DNA of 64,000 nt from Neptuniibacter pectenicola (GCF_001597735.1 NZ_LUTS01000011.1:31789-95788), one strand, 5' to 3'. Numbered from the stretch's first letter, positions 16,530-25,911 are shown. The notes: generated from the letters alone by a model not told the origin. Program-made: numbers and translations.

Positions 16530-17557
16530 TAGATTAATCCTTTTTCTTTAGCCATTGTTAGGGCTAAATCTTCAATCATATCTTCTTGTCCACCCACTGT
16601 GCCGCGGCGGCCTAGTTCAACTAAAATGTCCCGTGCTTGGATGCCATATTTGGCTTCTGCACGTTGAGCAAAGAGAAGGAATGAGCTATAAACGCCCGCA
16701 TACCCTAGGGTTAATGCATCACGGTCAACACGTATAGGTTGATCCATTAGAGGGACGACTAAATCTTCCGCAACATCCATAATCTTATAGAGATCTACAC
16801 CATGATTAGCGTGCATACGATCAAGCACAGCGACAAACACTTCGAGTGGTGTATTGCCAGCGCCGGCGCCTAAACCGGCTACAGATCCATCTATGCGGTT
16901 TGCACCTGCATCAACTGCAGCTAATGAGTTAGCAATGGCCATCCCCATATTGTGATGACCGTGGAAACCGAGTTCTGTATTTGGGTTTAATTCAGAGCGT
17001 AGTAGGCCGATTTTTTCGGATACTTCATCAGGAAGCATGTAACCCGCTGAATCGGTGCAATAGATACAGTTAGCACCGTAGCTTTCCATCAATTTTGCTT
17101 GTTCTAGTATTTTCTCTGCAGACACCATATGCGCCATCATAAGAAAGCCCACTGTATCCATATCCATCTTAGCGGCCATGCCTATATGCTGCTCAGATAC
17201 ATCTGCTTCTGTGCAGTGAGTCGCTACACGTATTGTGTTGACGCCACAGTCACGGGCCATTTTAAGATGATCGACGGTACCAATGCCTGGCAGTAATAAT
17301 GCAGACACTTTTGCGTTTTTCATTTTTGGAATGACAGCGTTTAGGTACTCTTCGTCAGTATGTGCCGGAAACCCATAATTCAAGGATGAGCCCCCTAAAC
17401 CATCACCATGTGTCACCTCGATTAGGGGAATACCGGCATCATCTAAGCCGGTTGAAATAGCAACCATCTGTTCTAATGAAAGTTGATGACGTTTAGCATG
17501 CATCCCATCACGTAGACTCATATCGTGAAGTGTTACTTTTTTACCTGTTAAGTCCAT
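16529..17557 (-). CDS. dmpG: 4-hydroxy-2-oxovalerate aldolase
   Basis: A 342-residue class II aldolase cleaving 4-hydroxy-2-oxovalerate to pyruvate and acetaldehyde. The start at 17557 ([12 protein letters not shown]) has GAGG 9 bases upstream and gives the usual length; a longer frame to 17611 overlaps dmpF. Catalytic and metal motifs are present: [10 protein letters not shown] (Arg/Asp and His), and [11 protein letters not shown] near residue 200 with the two metal-binding His. It pairs with the acylating acetaldehyde dehydrogenase immediately upstream (4-bp spacing), between which acetaldehyde is channelled. Confidence 0.95.
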   Translation of the reverse strand: MDLTGKKVTLHDMSLRDGMHAKRHQLSLEQMVAISTGLDDAGIPLIEVTHGDGLGGSSLNYGFPAHTDEEYLNAVIPKMKNAKVSALLLPGIGTVDHLKMARDCGVNTIRVATHCTEADVSEQHIGMAAKMDMDTVGFLMMAHMVSAEKILEQAKLMESYGANCIYCTDSAGYMLPDEVSEKIGLLRSELNPNTELGFHGHHNMGMAIANSLAAVDAGANRIDGSVAGLGAGAGNTPLEVFVAVLDRMHANHGVDLYKIMDVAEDLVVPLMDQPIRVDRDALTLGYAGVYSSFLLFAQRAEAKYGIQARDILVELGRRGTVGGQEDMIEDLALTMAKEKGLI

Positions 17558-17561
17558 TGTT

Positions 17562-18473
17562 TTAGCCTCGTTCTGGTAGCGTGATTGTTCCGTTATAGGC
17601 TTCTTCAGCAAACATCTCTGCTGTGCGAAGCCCTGCGGCAGTCATAATGTCCAAGTTACCTGCATATTTGGGTAGGAAATCACCTAGCCCTTCAACTTCC
17701 ATAAAAACGGATACTTTATTACCATCAAAGATAGGGCCGTTTACTAATTTATAACCCGGCACATACTTTTGAACCTCTTTGACCATGTTATGGACAGATG
17801 TAGTGATTGCCGCTTGGTCGGGTTTCTCTTTAGTTAGACAGTGCACTGTATCGCGCATCATCAAAGGGGGCTCAGCTGGATTGACTATGATGATTGCTTT
17901 GCCTTTATCTGCACCCCCTACAGCTTCAACTGCACCGGCAGTAGTGCGGGTAAATTCATCAATATTCTGACGGGTGCCTGGGCCAATAGAGCGAGAGGAA
18001 ACAGTCGCAACAATTTCACCGTATTCAACGTCTTGCACTTGCGAAACTGCGGCGACCATAGGGATGGTTGCTTGCCCACCACAAGTCACCATATTGACGT
18101 TCATCTCTAATTGAGAAGCGTGCTTCTTTAAATTTACCGGCGGGACGCAGAATGGGCCGATAGCTGCTGGCGTTAGATCCACCATAATCACGCCAAGCTC
18201 ATTTAATTTCCGGCTGTTTTCTGCGTGTACGTAAGCAGACGTTGCATCAAAGGCGACACGAATATCGTCTTTTATTACTTGATCCAACATACCGTCGATA
18301 CCTGTGCTAGAGATTTTCATGCCCATCTCTTTTGCACGCTTAAGACCTTCTGATTCAGGGTCTATACCCACCATCCATACAGGTTCAACCCACTCAGAAC
18401 GCTGCATTTTCATCAGTAAATCGGTACCAATGTTACCCGGACCGATAATGACTGCTTTTAGTTTCTTGCTCAT
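17562..18473 (-). CDS. dmpF: Acetaldehyde dehydrogenase (acylating)
   Basis: A 303-residue enzyme that oxidises acetaldehyde plus CoA to acetyl-CoA with NAD+. The N-terminal Rossmann motif is [15 protein letters not shown]. The catalytic Cys is in [13 protein letters not shown] near residue 130, and the C-terminal dimer/channel region ends [10 protein letters not shown]. It works as a heterotetramer with DmpG next to it. Length is within the family norm of about 300-312. Confidence 0.95.
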   Translation of the reverse strand: MSKKLKAVIIGPGNIGTDLLMKMQRSEWVEPVWMVGIDPESEGLKRAKEMGMKISSTGIDGMLDQVIKDDIRVAFDATSAYVHAENSRKLNELGVIMVDLTPAAIGPFCVPPVNLKKHASQLEMNVNMVTCGGQATIPMVAAVSQVQDVEYGEIVATVSSRSIGPGTRQNIDEFTRTTAGAVEAVGGADKGKAIIIVNPAEPPLMMRDTVHCLTKEKPDQAAITTSVHNMVKEVQKYVPGYKLVNGPIFDGNKVSVFMEVEGLGDFLPKYAGNLDIMTAAGLRTAEMFAEEAYNGTITLPERG

Positions 18474-18503
18474 ATTTATATCCTCAAAGTCAGAGTGGTC
18501 GAG

Positions 18504-19289
18504 TTAGGTGAAACGAACAGATGCAGATCCAATACCACCAATACTGACTGTCATGAAATCGCCTGCTTGAACGGGTTCAAGTGGTACTAATGAGCCGGAG
18601 AGTATGACTTCTCCTGCTTTGAGTGATATACCGAATTCACCTAAGGTATTGGCCAGCCAAGTCACGCAATTAACGGGGCTTCCTAGTGCGGCAGCGCCCG
18701 CTCCGGTGGAGATAATCTTGCCGTTTTTTTCAACTACCATGCCGCAAGTTGCTAGATCTACTTCACTTGGTTTTACTGCACGGTCGCCCAACACAAAAAG
18801 GCCGCAAGATGCATTGTCAGCGACAGTGTCTTCGATTTTTATTTTCCAATCTTCAATGCGTGAATCGACAATCTCAAAGCAGGGCATTACATAATCGGTT
18901 GCCGCTAATACATCTGCATTTGTGATGCCTGGGCCAACAAGATCTTTTTTAAGAATAAAAGCAATTTCACCTTCTGCTTTGGGTTGAATCAAGCGTTCGG
19001 AGATAGGCATCTCCTCACCTTGGCTAAACGCCATATCATCAGTTAAATAGCCAAAGTCTGGTTGGTGTACATTCAGCATGTTTTGAACAGCTTTTGAGGT
19101 CACACCAATTTTTTTGCCGATAATTTTAGCGCCGGCTTCTACTCGACGGTCCACCATACGTAACGAAATATGATAAGCATCTTCAATGGTTATATCGTCA
19201 AAGCGTTCAGTAAATGGCTTTAATGTTTTGTGTTCGGTGAGCGCCTCATAGAGTTCATCACCGCATTTCTCTATCTGTTTTAGGTTCAT
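18504..19289 (-). CDS. dmpE: 2-oxopent-4-enoate hydratase
   Basis: A 261-residue enzyme adding water to 2-hydroxypenta-2,4-dienoate to give 4-hydroxy-2-oxovalerate. Start 19289 (MNLKQIEKCGDELYEAL) yields the family length and leaves one base after the dmpD stop; the longer frame to 19316 would overlap dmpD. Family motifs: GKKIGVTSKAVQNMLNVHQPDFGYL, KAEGEIAF with acidic metal ligands, and CFEIVDSRIEDWKIKIEDTVADNAS. Homologous to DmpH but with the IGVTS signature. Confidence 0.93.
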   Translation of the reverse strand: MNLKQIEKCGDELYEALTEHKTLKPFTERFDDITIEDAYHISLRMVDRRVEAGAKIIGKKIGVTSKAVQNMLNVHQPDFGYLTDDMAFSQGEEMPISERLIQPKAEGEIAFILKKDLVGPGITNADVLAATDYVMPCFEIVDSRIEDWKIKIEDTVADNASCGLFVLGDRAVKPSEVDLATCGMVVEKNGKIISTGAGAAALGSPVNCVTWLANTLGEFGISLKAGEVILSGSLVPLEPVQAGDFMTVSIGGIGSASVRFT

Positions 19290-19290
19290 T

Positions 19291-20151
19291 TTATTTCTCG
19301 TATGCAAGTTGATCACCTTCTTTTAAAAAGGTGGCAATTAACTGATTAAACCGCTCTTTGTGTTCAATTTGAGTCCAATGACCGCATTCACCAAAAACAT
19401 GAAGTTGAGATCGACTGATCCAGCGGTTTAATGTGAAACTATTCTCAAGCGGAATAACTTGATCATCTCGGCCATGGATAATGAGAGTTTCATGCCTGAG
19501 TGCACGAATCTGTTGTTCGTCACTTGTCATGGCTTCAATCCAACGCTGCCTAGGGGCTGGAAACATTGCAGAATATGAGGCCTGTACACCTTCACGTATG
19601 CTTGCTTGATAACGAAGCTCTGCGAGTTCATCGGTCACAAGGCTTCGGTCAAAGGCAAAAATATCTAACATTGTCTTCATTGATTCGAGTGAGGGCTGAT
19701 AGCCCCAAACTCGATCCAGTCCCGGAGTTAATGTGAAGGGGACACCGACACTTCCCATCAAGACTAGGCGTCGTATGCGATGGGGATATTTAATGGCTAT
19801 CGCCAGTGCAAGCGCTCCTCCAAAGGAGTTACCTATTAAATCGGTTTGATCAATCTCTAAGTAATCTAGAGTATCGATTAGGTGCTGAACCCATAGATCC
19901 ATGGTGTAGTGGTTGTTGGGCGACCCTTGTGTGTAACCAAAGCCCATTAGGTCGGGGGCGATAACACGACGCTCTTTCGATAATGCCGGAATGCTAAGAC
20001 GCCAATTAGCCCATGCTGTTACCCCTGGACCTGAGCCATGAAGAAGTACAACAGGGGACCCTTTTCCCTGATCATGTACATTTGTCATAACGCCTTTTAT
20101 ATCGATGAGTAAACCGATCTCAGGGTTATTGTTTGTAGCGGCTGTATTCAT
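19291..20151 (-). CDS. dmpD: 2-hydroxymuconic semialdehyde hydrolase
   Basis: A 286-residue alpha/beta hydrolase that splits formate from 2-hydroxymuconic semialdehyde (or acetate from the methyl analogue). Oxyanion motif HGSGPGVTAWANW near residue 38, nucleophile elbow GNSFGGALALA near 107, catalytic Asp in HGRDDQVIP and His in ECGHWTQIEH near the C-terminus. This hydrolytic branch is needed for products of 3-methylcatechol-type substrates. Operon position between dmpC and dmpE matches Pseudomonas. Confidence 0.93.
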   Translation of the reverse strand: MNTAATNNNPEIGLLIDIKGVMTNVHDQGKGSPVVLLHGSGPGVTAWANWRLSIPALSKERRVIAPDLMGFGYTQGSPNNHYTMDLWVQHLIDTLDYLEIDQTDLIGNSFGGALALAIAIKYPHRIRRLVLMGSVGVPFTLTPGLDRVWGYQPSLESMKTMLDIFAFDRSLVTDELAELRYQASIREGVQASYSAMFPAPRQRWIEAMTSDEQQIRALRHETLIIHGRDDQVIPLENSFTLNRWISRSQLHVFGECGHWTQIEHKERFNQLIATFLKEGDQLAYEK

Positions 20152-20166
20152 GGTTCAGCTCGTATC

Positions 20167-21627
20167 TTAGAATTTAATGCAGATGTTTTTAGTTTCGGTG
20201 TAGAACTCAAGGCCATGAACACCGCCTTCACGACCAATCCCTGATTCTTTTGCGCCACCAAATGCGGTGCGAAGGTCGCGTAGGAACCAGCTATTAATCC
20301 ATACCAGTCCTACTTCTAGCTGTTCAGCTATACGGGATGCTTTGGCTGAGTTTTCAGTCCATACCGCTGCGGATAAACCGTAGTTGGTATTGTTTGCTAA
20401 ATGGACAACTTCATCTTCTGAATCAAAAGGGCGAATATGACAGCAGGGCCCAAATACCTCTTCTTTAATGAGGCGAGCGTCATCAGGAAGGTCTGTCCAA
20501 ATAGTAGGTTCTACCCAAGCTCCAGCATTTAGCGCATCGCCCATCTCTGGGACACCACCACCCGTAACGACGGTTGCACCTTCTTCTACGGCTAATTTGT
20601 AGTAGGAGAGAACTTTATCTTTGTGTTCTTGGCTAACCAGTGGGCCAAAATCTACACTTGGATCTTCAGGACGGCCCATTTTTAATTTCTCTACGCCATC
20701 TTTTAAGCGTTGAACAAATTCATCAAACAGAGGACGTTCAACATAAACTCGTTCGGTACCTAGGCAAACTTGACCGCAGTTCACAAAAGCTGAACGTAGG
20801 GTACCTTCAACTGCTTTATCAAGATCACAATCTGCGAAAACAATCCCAGGGTTTTTACCACCACACTCCATAGAAATATTACGTAAACCGACAGAGGCAG
20901 CACGCATGATTATTTCACCGGTGCGGGTTTCTCCAGTAAATGTAATCGCATCTACATCTTTATGTTCGGTTAAAAAAGCACCAGCAGAGTCTGGACCAAA
21001 ACCATGAACCACGTTGTAAACCCCTTCAGGTACACCGCATTCATTCATCACTTCACCAAGCAGTGTGGCGGTTGCTGGTGTTTCTTCAGAAGGTTTGACC
21101 ACTACGGTATTGCCACAAGCTAAGGCCGGGCCTACTTTCCATGTCATTAATAACAACGGAAGGTTCCAAGGGCTGACAACGGCAATAACACCTTTAGGCG
21201 TGCGATGTCCGTAGTTCAGTGCACCTAAGCCATCCGGTGTATCCATGTGGAAAGCTTCAGTCGGATGATTTGCAACGGTTTCAGAAAAGGCTTTGAAATT
21301 CGCAGCACCCCGGGGAATATCAATGTGGGAAGCAATTTTATGAGGCTTACCTGTATCTAAACATTCAGCTTCGAGGAACTCATCAAAGCGTTCGTTAATA
21401 CGGTCGGCAACTTTGTTAAGTAAGGCGGTACGTTGAGCTTGGGTCATTTCCCCCCAAGGTCCTTTCATCGCAGATTTGGCTGCGCTAACGGCCATGTCAA
21501 CTTCTTGTAGGCCTGCCTCATGGACAGTACCAATAACACTGTTGTCTACAGGACAGCGGTTCTCGAACGTTTTACCGCTGCTTGAAGTAACAAATTGACC
21601 ATTTATAAAATTCTTAAATTCTTTCAT
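20167..21627 (-). CDS. dmpC: 2-hydroxymuconic semialdehyde dehydrogenase
   Basis: A 486-residue NAD-dependent aldehyde dehydrogenase oxidising 2-hydroxymuconic semialdehyde to 2-hydroxymuconate. Start MKEFKNFINGQFV at 21627 matches known homologues; four codons upstream a TTG at 21639 is also open. Motifs: PWNLPLLLMTWK, GETRTGEIIM, general-base Glu in ECGGKNPGIVFADCD, and nucleophile Cys in NCGQVCLGTERVYV. The C-terminal GREGGVHGLEFYTETKNI is typical of this branch. Confidence 0.95.
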   Translation of the reverse strand: MKEFKNFINGQFVTSSSGKTFENRCPVDNSVIGTVHEAGLQEVDMAVSAAKSAMKGPWGEMTQAQRTALLNKVADRINERFDEFLEAECLDTGKPHKIASHIDIPRGAANFKAFSETVANHPTEAFHMDTPDGLGALNYGHRTPKGVIAVVSPWNLPLLLMTWKVGPALACGNTVVVKPSEETPATATLLGEVMNECGVPEGVYNVVHGFGPDSAGAFLTEHKDVDAITFTGETRTGEIIMRAASVGLRNISMECGGKNPGIVFADCDLDKAVEGTLRSAFVNCGQVCLGTERVYVERPLFDEFVQRLKDGVEKLKMGRPEDPSVDFGPLVSQEHKDKVLSYYKLAVEEGATVVTGGGVPEMGDALNAGAWVEPTIWTDLPDDARLIKEEVFGPCCHIRPFDSEDEVVHLANNTNYGLSAAVWTENSAKASRIAEQLEVGLVWINSWFLRDLRTAFGGAKESGIGREGGVHGLEFYTETKNICIKF

Positions 21628-21720
21628 TCTTTTTCTCAAGCTAAGTAAAAGGATTCAGTGGTTGATACTGATTGAGTAATGGCAGCTTCTAATTGAGACA
21701 TTAAAAGCTGCACCTTATGC

Positions 21721-22644
21721 TTACGTTAAAACAGTTAGGAATCGCTCATTGAGGACACGATCATGGTAGAAAATCGCTTTACCTAATTGTTCCTCTTGCC
21801 ATGTAATCGTGGGGTGATCTGGGTAGTGGTAATCACCACCACAAAAAACTTCAGTGCGATTTCCGCTAGGATCAAAGAAATAGATGGTTTTGCCGTGCGT
21901 TAGGCCATGCCGTGTCGGTCCAATATCGATAGATACATCTCGCATTGAGATGAGATCCGCTGCACGTAAAACATCATCCCAAGTTTCTAGCAGGAAGGAG
22001 GCATGGTGGAATTTACCCAGTTCTGGGCATTCAATAAATGCGACGTCATGGGCTTTAGAGCTGCAGGTTAAGAAGCTGGCTATTCTTGTTCCATCGGCGG
22101 TTAGTACTTGTTCAGCAAGATCAAAGCCCAGAATATCAGTGAAGATCTCTGTGCTTCCGTCTATATTGGGTCCATAAAGGAGGGCATGATCAAAACGTAC
22201 CGCCTTCATGCCTTTTAGACCTTCAGGCCAGGCTTCTGGGTTTACAGGATTAATACCCCATTTACCGGTTTGCTCTTTGCTTGCGTACAGCTCAAATGTG
22301 TGACCTGTCGGGGTATCAAACTGCACGCGACGACCACAGTCTTTTAGGTCTCCTGCCGGAATATCTTCAACATTACAGCCATACTTAATAAGCTCTGATC
22401 GTAGGCTATCGACGGTGGCTTCGTCGATACATTTAAAGGCAAAGAAGTCTAAACCGGGCTCATCTGCTTCACGTAGGACAACTGAAAATTTATCTATTTC
22501 AGACCAGGCTTTTAAATAGACGCGCCCCTGATCATCGCGATCCATCTCTATAAGACCTACCAGATCTCGGTAATGGGTAAGTGCCTCTTCCATATCGAGT
22601 ACGCGTATTTGAACATGCCCTGGACGCATAACACCTTTTTTCAT
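21721..22644 (-). CDS. dmpB: Catechol 2,3-dioxygenase
   Basis: A 307-residue type I extradiol dioxygenase with two vicinal-oxygen-chelate modules. Fe(II) ligands fall in the C-terminal module: His in [10 protein letters not shown] near 152, His in [13 protein letters not shown] near 250, or its counterpart in [11 protein letters not shown] near 214, and Glu in [13 protein letters not shown] near 265. It cleaves catechol to 2-hydroxymuconic semialdehyde. Length equals the XylE/DmpB norm (307). It follows the dmpQ ferredoxin in the leftward operon. Confidence 0.95.
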   Translation of the reverse strand: MKKGVMRPGHVQIRVLDMEEALTHYRDLVGLIEMDRDDQGRVYLKAWSEIDKFSVVLREADEPGLDFFAFKCIDEATVDSLRSELIKYGCNVEDIPAGDLKDCGRRVQFDTPTGHTFELYASKEQTGKWGINPVNPEAWPEGLKGMKAVRFDHALLYGPNIDGSTEIFTDILGFDLAEQVLTADGTRIASFLTCSSKAHDVAFIECPELGKFHHASFLLETWDDVLRAADLISMRDVSIDIGPTRHGLTHGKTIYFFDPSGNRTEVFCGGDYHYPDHPTITWQEEQLGKAIFYHDRVLNERFLTVLT

Positions 22645-22667
22645 GAAACTATCCTCAATTATTATTT

Positions 22668-22988
22668 TTAAACGATTATTTGTTTCGGATCGGGTGAGTG
22701 AATAACCTCTATCTCAAGATCGCTGGTTGGAAAAATACGACAGGCAAGGACAAATCCATCCTGTAACTCTTTATCCGTTATATGCGCTTTGCTCATTTTT
22801 TTACTTGAGAAAGAGCCATTCACAACTCTTATTTTGCAGACCCCGCAGCCTCCGCCACGGCAGCCCACATTGATACAGTGTGAATTAATTGTTTCCATAC
22901 CAATCAATAAGCTGATCTCGCTAGGGCATAGAAACTCTTGCCCTTGGTTAATTACCTGAATCTTATGTTTAGTTATTGTTTGACTCAT
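22668..22988 (-). CDS. dmpQ: Plant-type [2Fe-2S] ferredoxin reactivating catechol 2,3-dioxygenase
   Basis: A 106-residue ferredoxin of the XylT/DmpQ/NahT group, which reduces oxidised iron in catechol 2,3-dioxygenase after inactivation by substituted catechols. Cluster ligands: Cys residues of [16 protein letters not shown] near 44-52 and the fourth in VLACRI near 82. It is the first gene of the leftward meta operon, about 54 bases behind the -24/-12 promoter. Confidence 0.9.
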   Translation of the reverse strand: MSQTITKHKIQVINQGQEFLCPSEISLLIGMETINSHCINVGCRGGGCGVCKIRVVNGSFSSKKMSKAHITDKELQDGFVLACRIFPTSDLEIEVIHSPDPKQIIV

Positions 22989-23041
22989 GTATCAGTCTCT
23001 AACTACTACTGCATTACAGTTTCATACGTGCAGACACTACC

Positions 23042-23058
23042 AAGCAATCGATATGCCA
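23042..23058 (-). promoter_or_regulatory. Sigma-54 (-24/-12) promoter of the meta-cleavage operon
   Basis: On the minus strand TGGCAT-ATCGA-TTGCTT matches the consensus TGGCAC-N5-TTGCW with one mismatch and the essential GG and GC dinucleotides correctly spaced. Transcription would begin about 12 bases downstream, near 23030, 40 bases before the dmpQ start. The upstream DNA is very AT-rich, as expected for bending. Confidence 0.8.
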
Positions 23059-23178
23059 TTGTGGATATTTTTTTGATTCTTTTATTTTAAAATTATGAAA
23101 AATAAGGAAAAATTTGTTAATTTTTTATAAAGGCTCTGATCAAAAAGGTATACTTGGGTAAGGGCTAAGATTATCAAA

Positions 23179-23219
23179 TGATTAAATGATGACTCGGTGT
23201 GTGACGAGTTGATTAAATG
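23179..23219 (-). promoter_or_regulatory. Tandem upstream activator sites for the meta operon
   Basis: Two identical 10-mers, CATTTAATCA read on the minus strand, lie at 23188-23179 and 23219-23210, exactly 31 bp apart (three helical turns). They are about 120-160 bp upstream of the -24/-12 promoter. The same motif, CATTT(A/C)(A/G)TCA, occurs twice with 30-bp spacing ahead of dmpK. Paired sites on one helix face at this distance are what DmpR/XylR-type hexamers need. Confidence 0.6.
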
Positions 23220-23281
23220 GAACTGTAGATTTAATGACCGCGGAAATTACTGCAGATATGCCGGTTTATTACTTTTTAGAG

Positions 23282-23384
23282 GTTAGCGCTAACGCTATAG
23301 TTCATAATCACACAAGCGTCGGATAGGGGCTCCGTCGAACCCGTTATATAGGCCTATATTAGGGATGATGGGTTCTGGACGGAG
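23282..23384. repeat. Cluster of perfect and extended dyads downstream of the regulator gene
   Basis: Three structures in 100 bases: the 12-bp perfect palindrome GTTAGCGCTAAC (23282-23293), of the kind bound by LacI-family repressors; a long imperfect stem CTCCGTCGAACCC (23330-23342) with GGGTTCTGGACGGAG (23370-23384); and in its loop the palindrome TATAGGCCTATA (about 23347-23358). No T-run follows on either strand, so it is not a standard terminator. No LacI-type gene is in the window. Confidence 0.6.
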
Positions 23385-23412
23385 AGACGTTTGTCTAAAG
23401 CTGATTTTGCTA

Positions 23413-25104
23413 TTATTTTTTGAGTCGATAGGCCATTTGCGGGCGGGTTATACCTAGAATGCGAGCAGCTTGGGTGATATTTCCATCGGCTTTTTCCATA
23501 GCACGCTCAAGTACCTGTTGTTCAAAGTGAGCTAGATCAAAATTATGATTAAGGAGTTGATCGATCACTGTATCTTTAGATGCATCGTCACTTTCTAAGC
23601 AGCTCAATTCCCCTGTTTTGCTAATAATATTCAGAGGGTGAGTTGGCTCTGAAAGAGAGGGGAAAAATGAACTCATATCGATACTACGATTATTATCGGT
23701 AAGAATAATACCGCGCTCAATCATGTTTTCTAGTTCACGAATATTGCCAGGCCATTTGTAGTGCATCAGTGCTTGTAATGCTTTCTCTGATACACCGAGT
23801 GTCTGTTTGTTGTATTTAGCGTGATACTTTTCAAGAAAGTGATCGACTAAAAGGGAGATATCCTCGGATCGCTCTCTTAGTGGGGGGATTAAGACAGGGT
23901 AAACATTCAGACGGTAGTATAAATCTTCACGAAACTTACCTGCTTTCACAGCATCAGTTAGATTCTCATTTGTCGCAGCAACAATACGAACATCAATTTT
24001 ACGTAATTGATTATCGCCTACACGTTCCAGCTCTCCTTCTTGGAGTACGCGCAATAGGGTGGCTTGTGCTCTAGGGCTTAATTCAGCCACTTCATCAAGA
24101 AAAATTGTGCCAGTATTTGCTCTTTCAAATTTACCTTCTCGAGACTCGGTTGCACCGGTATAAGCGCCTTTCCTAACACCAAAAAGTTCAGCTTCAATAA
24201 GATCTGGCGGAATGCACGCACAATTGATTGCAATAAAGGGGTTGTTAGAGCGTTGACTACTTTGATGTAGTGCTCGGGCGACTACCTCCTTGCCTACGCC
24301 GGTTTCACCTTGGAGGAGAACTGTGACAGTACTATCTGAGGCGCGTTGAATCAGGTGGCAGACATGTTTAAATGCCTCTGACTGTCCTACTGAGTTGAAT
24401 AATATTTCATCTGAAGGACAGCGGTGGGCCTCGAAGTTTTCTTTTAATGTGCTGACCTCATAACGTAGGGCAAAAAGCTCATCGGCGATAGGGTCGGGTA
24501 GTAGGCAACGTTCTAGCTCCTCTTGATCTTCCCATTCAGTGGCGGGCTTGCCGACAATTTTGCAGTGATCCGCGCCTGTACCTGCACACTGGGTTTCTTT
24601 AAAGATAATCTTGTGGCCCATATAGTATGTAGAGAAACCACTGGCATAGCCCAGTAAGGTCCAGCAGATTGGATCTTCAGATATACCAAACTCATTGATA
24701 TGCACATCTGCTTCGTAGGAGTCATACCAATTAAATTCGGCGTAGAACTGTTTGTCGGGAAGGTCAAATTCGAGTGCGACAGGTTCGACGCGTACCATAC
24801 CTTTTATGCCATGAAGCTGAGGGCCGACAAGGAACGCTTCGGATTTAGTGATTTCTGGGCGAACCTTATGTGCTAGTTCAGCATCTTTCATTCCGCTGTT
24901 ATAGCCAAAACGCATCAAAAAACCTCTGGCGCGTTCTATGCCTAGGGAGGCGACTAATTCTGTGCGTAAAGAGCCCATAACAGCAGAATGAATAAGGAGC
25001 ATTCTCTGCTCATCTAACCAGATTTTCCCGTTTTCGTGGTCAAACTGTATTTGAGAAATAAGATCTTCAGGCGTAGGAAACTGCAATGCCGGTTGTTCGC
25101 TCAT
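23413..25104 (-). CDS. dmpR: DmpR-type phenol-responsive sigma-54 activator
   Basis: A 563-residue enhancer-binding protein. Sensor domain to about 205 with zinc ligands C147, E170, C173, C181 and phenol-contact residues H98 and W126, each at the MopR position minus 8 (H106, W134, C155, E178, C181, C189 as I recall them). AAA+ domain: Walker A GETGVGKE, sigma-54 loop reading GAYTGA instead of the commoner GAFTGA, Walker B IFLDEV. C-terminal Fis-like helix-turn-helix (NITQAARILGITRPQMAYRLKK). It lies between the divergent phenol hydroxylase and meta operons and most likely activates both, and perhaps also the operon at 30.5 kb. Shares about half its residues with the paralogue at 12123-13823. 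Confidence 0.93.
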   Translation of the reverse strand: MSEQPALQFPTPEDLISQIQFDHENGKIWLDEQRMLLIHSAVMGSLRTELVASLGIERARGFLMRFGYNSGMKDAELAHKVRPEITKSEAFLVGPQLHGIKGMVRVEPVALEFDLPDKQFYAEFNWYDSYEADVHINEFGISEDPICWTLLGYASGFSTYYMGHKIIFKETQCAGTGADHCKIVGKPATEWEDQEELERCLLPDPIADELFALRYEVSTLKENFEAHRCPSDEILFNSVGQSEAFKHVCHLIQRASDSTVTVLLQGETGVGKEVVARALHQSSQRSNNPFIAINCACIPPDLIEAELFGVRKGAYTGATESREGKFERANTGTIFLDEVAELSPRAQATLLRVLQEGELERVGDNQLRKIDVRIVAATNENLTDAVKAGKFREDLYYRLNVYPVLIPPLRERSEDISLLVDHFLEKYHAKYNKQTLGVSEKALQALMHYKWPGNIRELENMIERGIILTDNNRSIDMSSFFPSLSEPTHPLNIISKTGELSCLESDDASKDTVIDQLLNHNFDLAHFEQQVLERAMEKADGNITQAARILGITRPQMAYRLKK

Positions 25105-25354
25105 TCAAGGACTCGCTATATTTATTTTTTTTATATGCTGCTAGCTATATTTAGGGTGACTTTAAATAATGAATACTAATTCTTGTAGTTTGTCCCCTAA
25201 TACATTAGACACCTAGATGGCATCGCTAAGTGGTAAAAAATAATAAGAGCTTTTATTTATAAAGCATCTTACTGGGCGGTTGTTAAGCAAGAAGCATGCA
25301 CAATCTGCAAAGCAGTGTTTACCTCTTTTAGCCCCCAAGGGTTGTTTATATGTC
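25105..25354. other. Upstream part of the regulator/phenol hydroxylase intergenic region
   Basis: AT-rich DNA between the start of dmpR and the activator sites of dmpK. It must contain the leftward dmpR promoter, but no clear hexamer pair was identified. No ORF with coding character is present. Confidence 0.5.
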
Positions 25355-25399
25355 TCATCATTTCATCACTATTTCATACTAGCCTAACCATTTCGTCAC
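25355..25399 (+). promoter_or_regulatory. Tandem upstream activator sites of the phenol hydroxylase operon
   Basis: CATTTCATCA (25359-25368) and CATTTCGTCA (25389-25398) are 30 bp apart. They lie about 150-190 bp upstream of the -24 element and match the two meta-operon sites at 8-9 of 10 positions. Site 1 extends to TCATCATTT(C/A)ATCA shared with the meta operon. Interpretation as DmpR binding sites is inferred from position, spacing and sharing between the two operons. Confidence 0.6.
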
Positions 25400-25493
25400 C
25401 CTTTAGATAGAGGGGATCGTATAAATAATTCGTCGCAAAATAAGTCTTTGCCTGCTTGATTTTGTGGCGTTTTAATCCTAAAAAATATTTATA

Positions 25494-25506
25494 TATCAAG
25501 TGGTTA
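25494..25506 (+). promoter_or_regulatory. Putative IHF binding site
   Basis: TATCAAGTGGTTA fits the IHF consensus WATCAANNNNTTR at every position and is preceded by an A/T tract. It sits between the activator sites and the -24/-12 promoter, the place where IHF bends DNA in the Po and Pu promoters of Pseudomonas. Confidence 0.6.
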
Positions 25507-25548
25507 TATTGGTTTTCTTTTTCTTTTTCTGTTTTTTGTTTCCGATTG

Positions 25549-25563
25549 TGGCACAGCCTTTGC
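25549..25563 (+). promoter_or_regulatory. Sigma-54 promoter of the phenol hydroxylase operon
   Basis: TGGCAC-AGCCT-TTGC is a perfect -24/-12 element, preceded by a long T-rich tract. The expected transcription start near 25575 is 31 bases upstream of dmpK. Confidence 0.9.
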
Positions 25564-25605
25564 TGATAGCTGTTCGACTATGGCCCAAAAGGTGATTGAA
25601 ACAAA

Positions 25606-25911
25606 ATGAAAAAAGCAGAGCTAGATGTGAACAGTCAACAGAGCAACGCTTCGTTTGAACAGTTGGTGAAGTATGTTCGTGTTCGCAGCGCTGAAGGTGC
25701 TCGATTTGTGGAGTTTGATTTTGCCATCGGTGACCCAAGTCTGTTTGTTGAGTTAGTAATGCCTCAAGGGGCGTTTGAACACTTTTGTTTAAACAATAAG
25801 GTCGTTCATATGACAACTGAGCAGATGCAGGCCGTTGATGCCGAAATGGATAAATGGCGCTATGGCGAAGAAACGCTGATGGCCCGTAACCACAATCGCA
25901 CAACCCAATAA
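25606..25911 (+). CDS. dmpK: Phenol hydroxylase assembly subunit P0
   Basis: A 101-residue small protein of the PHK/DmpK family, needed for productive assembly of the oxygenase but not for catalysis in vitro. Recognised by FVEFDFAIGDPSLFVELVMPQGAFEHFC and by its place as first gene of the six-gene hydroxylase set. The ATG follows the predicted transcription start by about 30 bases. It overlaps an opposite-strand frame that is only a shadow. Confidence 0.9.
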   Translation: MKKAELDVNSQQSNASFEQLVKYVRVRSAEGARFVEFDFAIGDPSLFVELVMPQGAFEHFCLNNKVVHMTTEQMQAVDAEMDKWRYGEETLMARNHNRTTQ

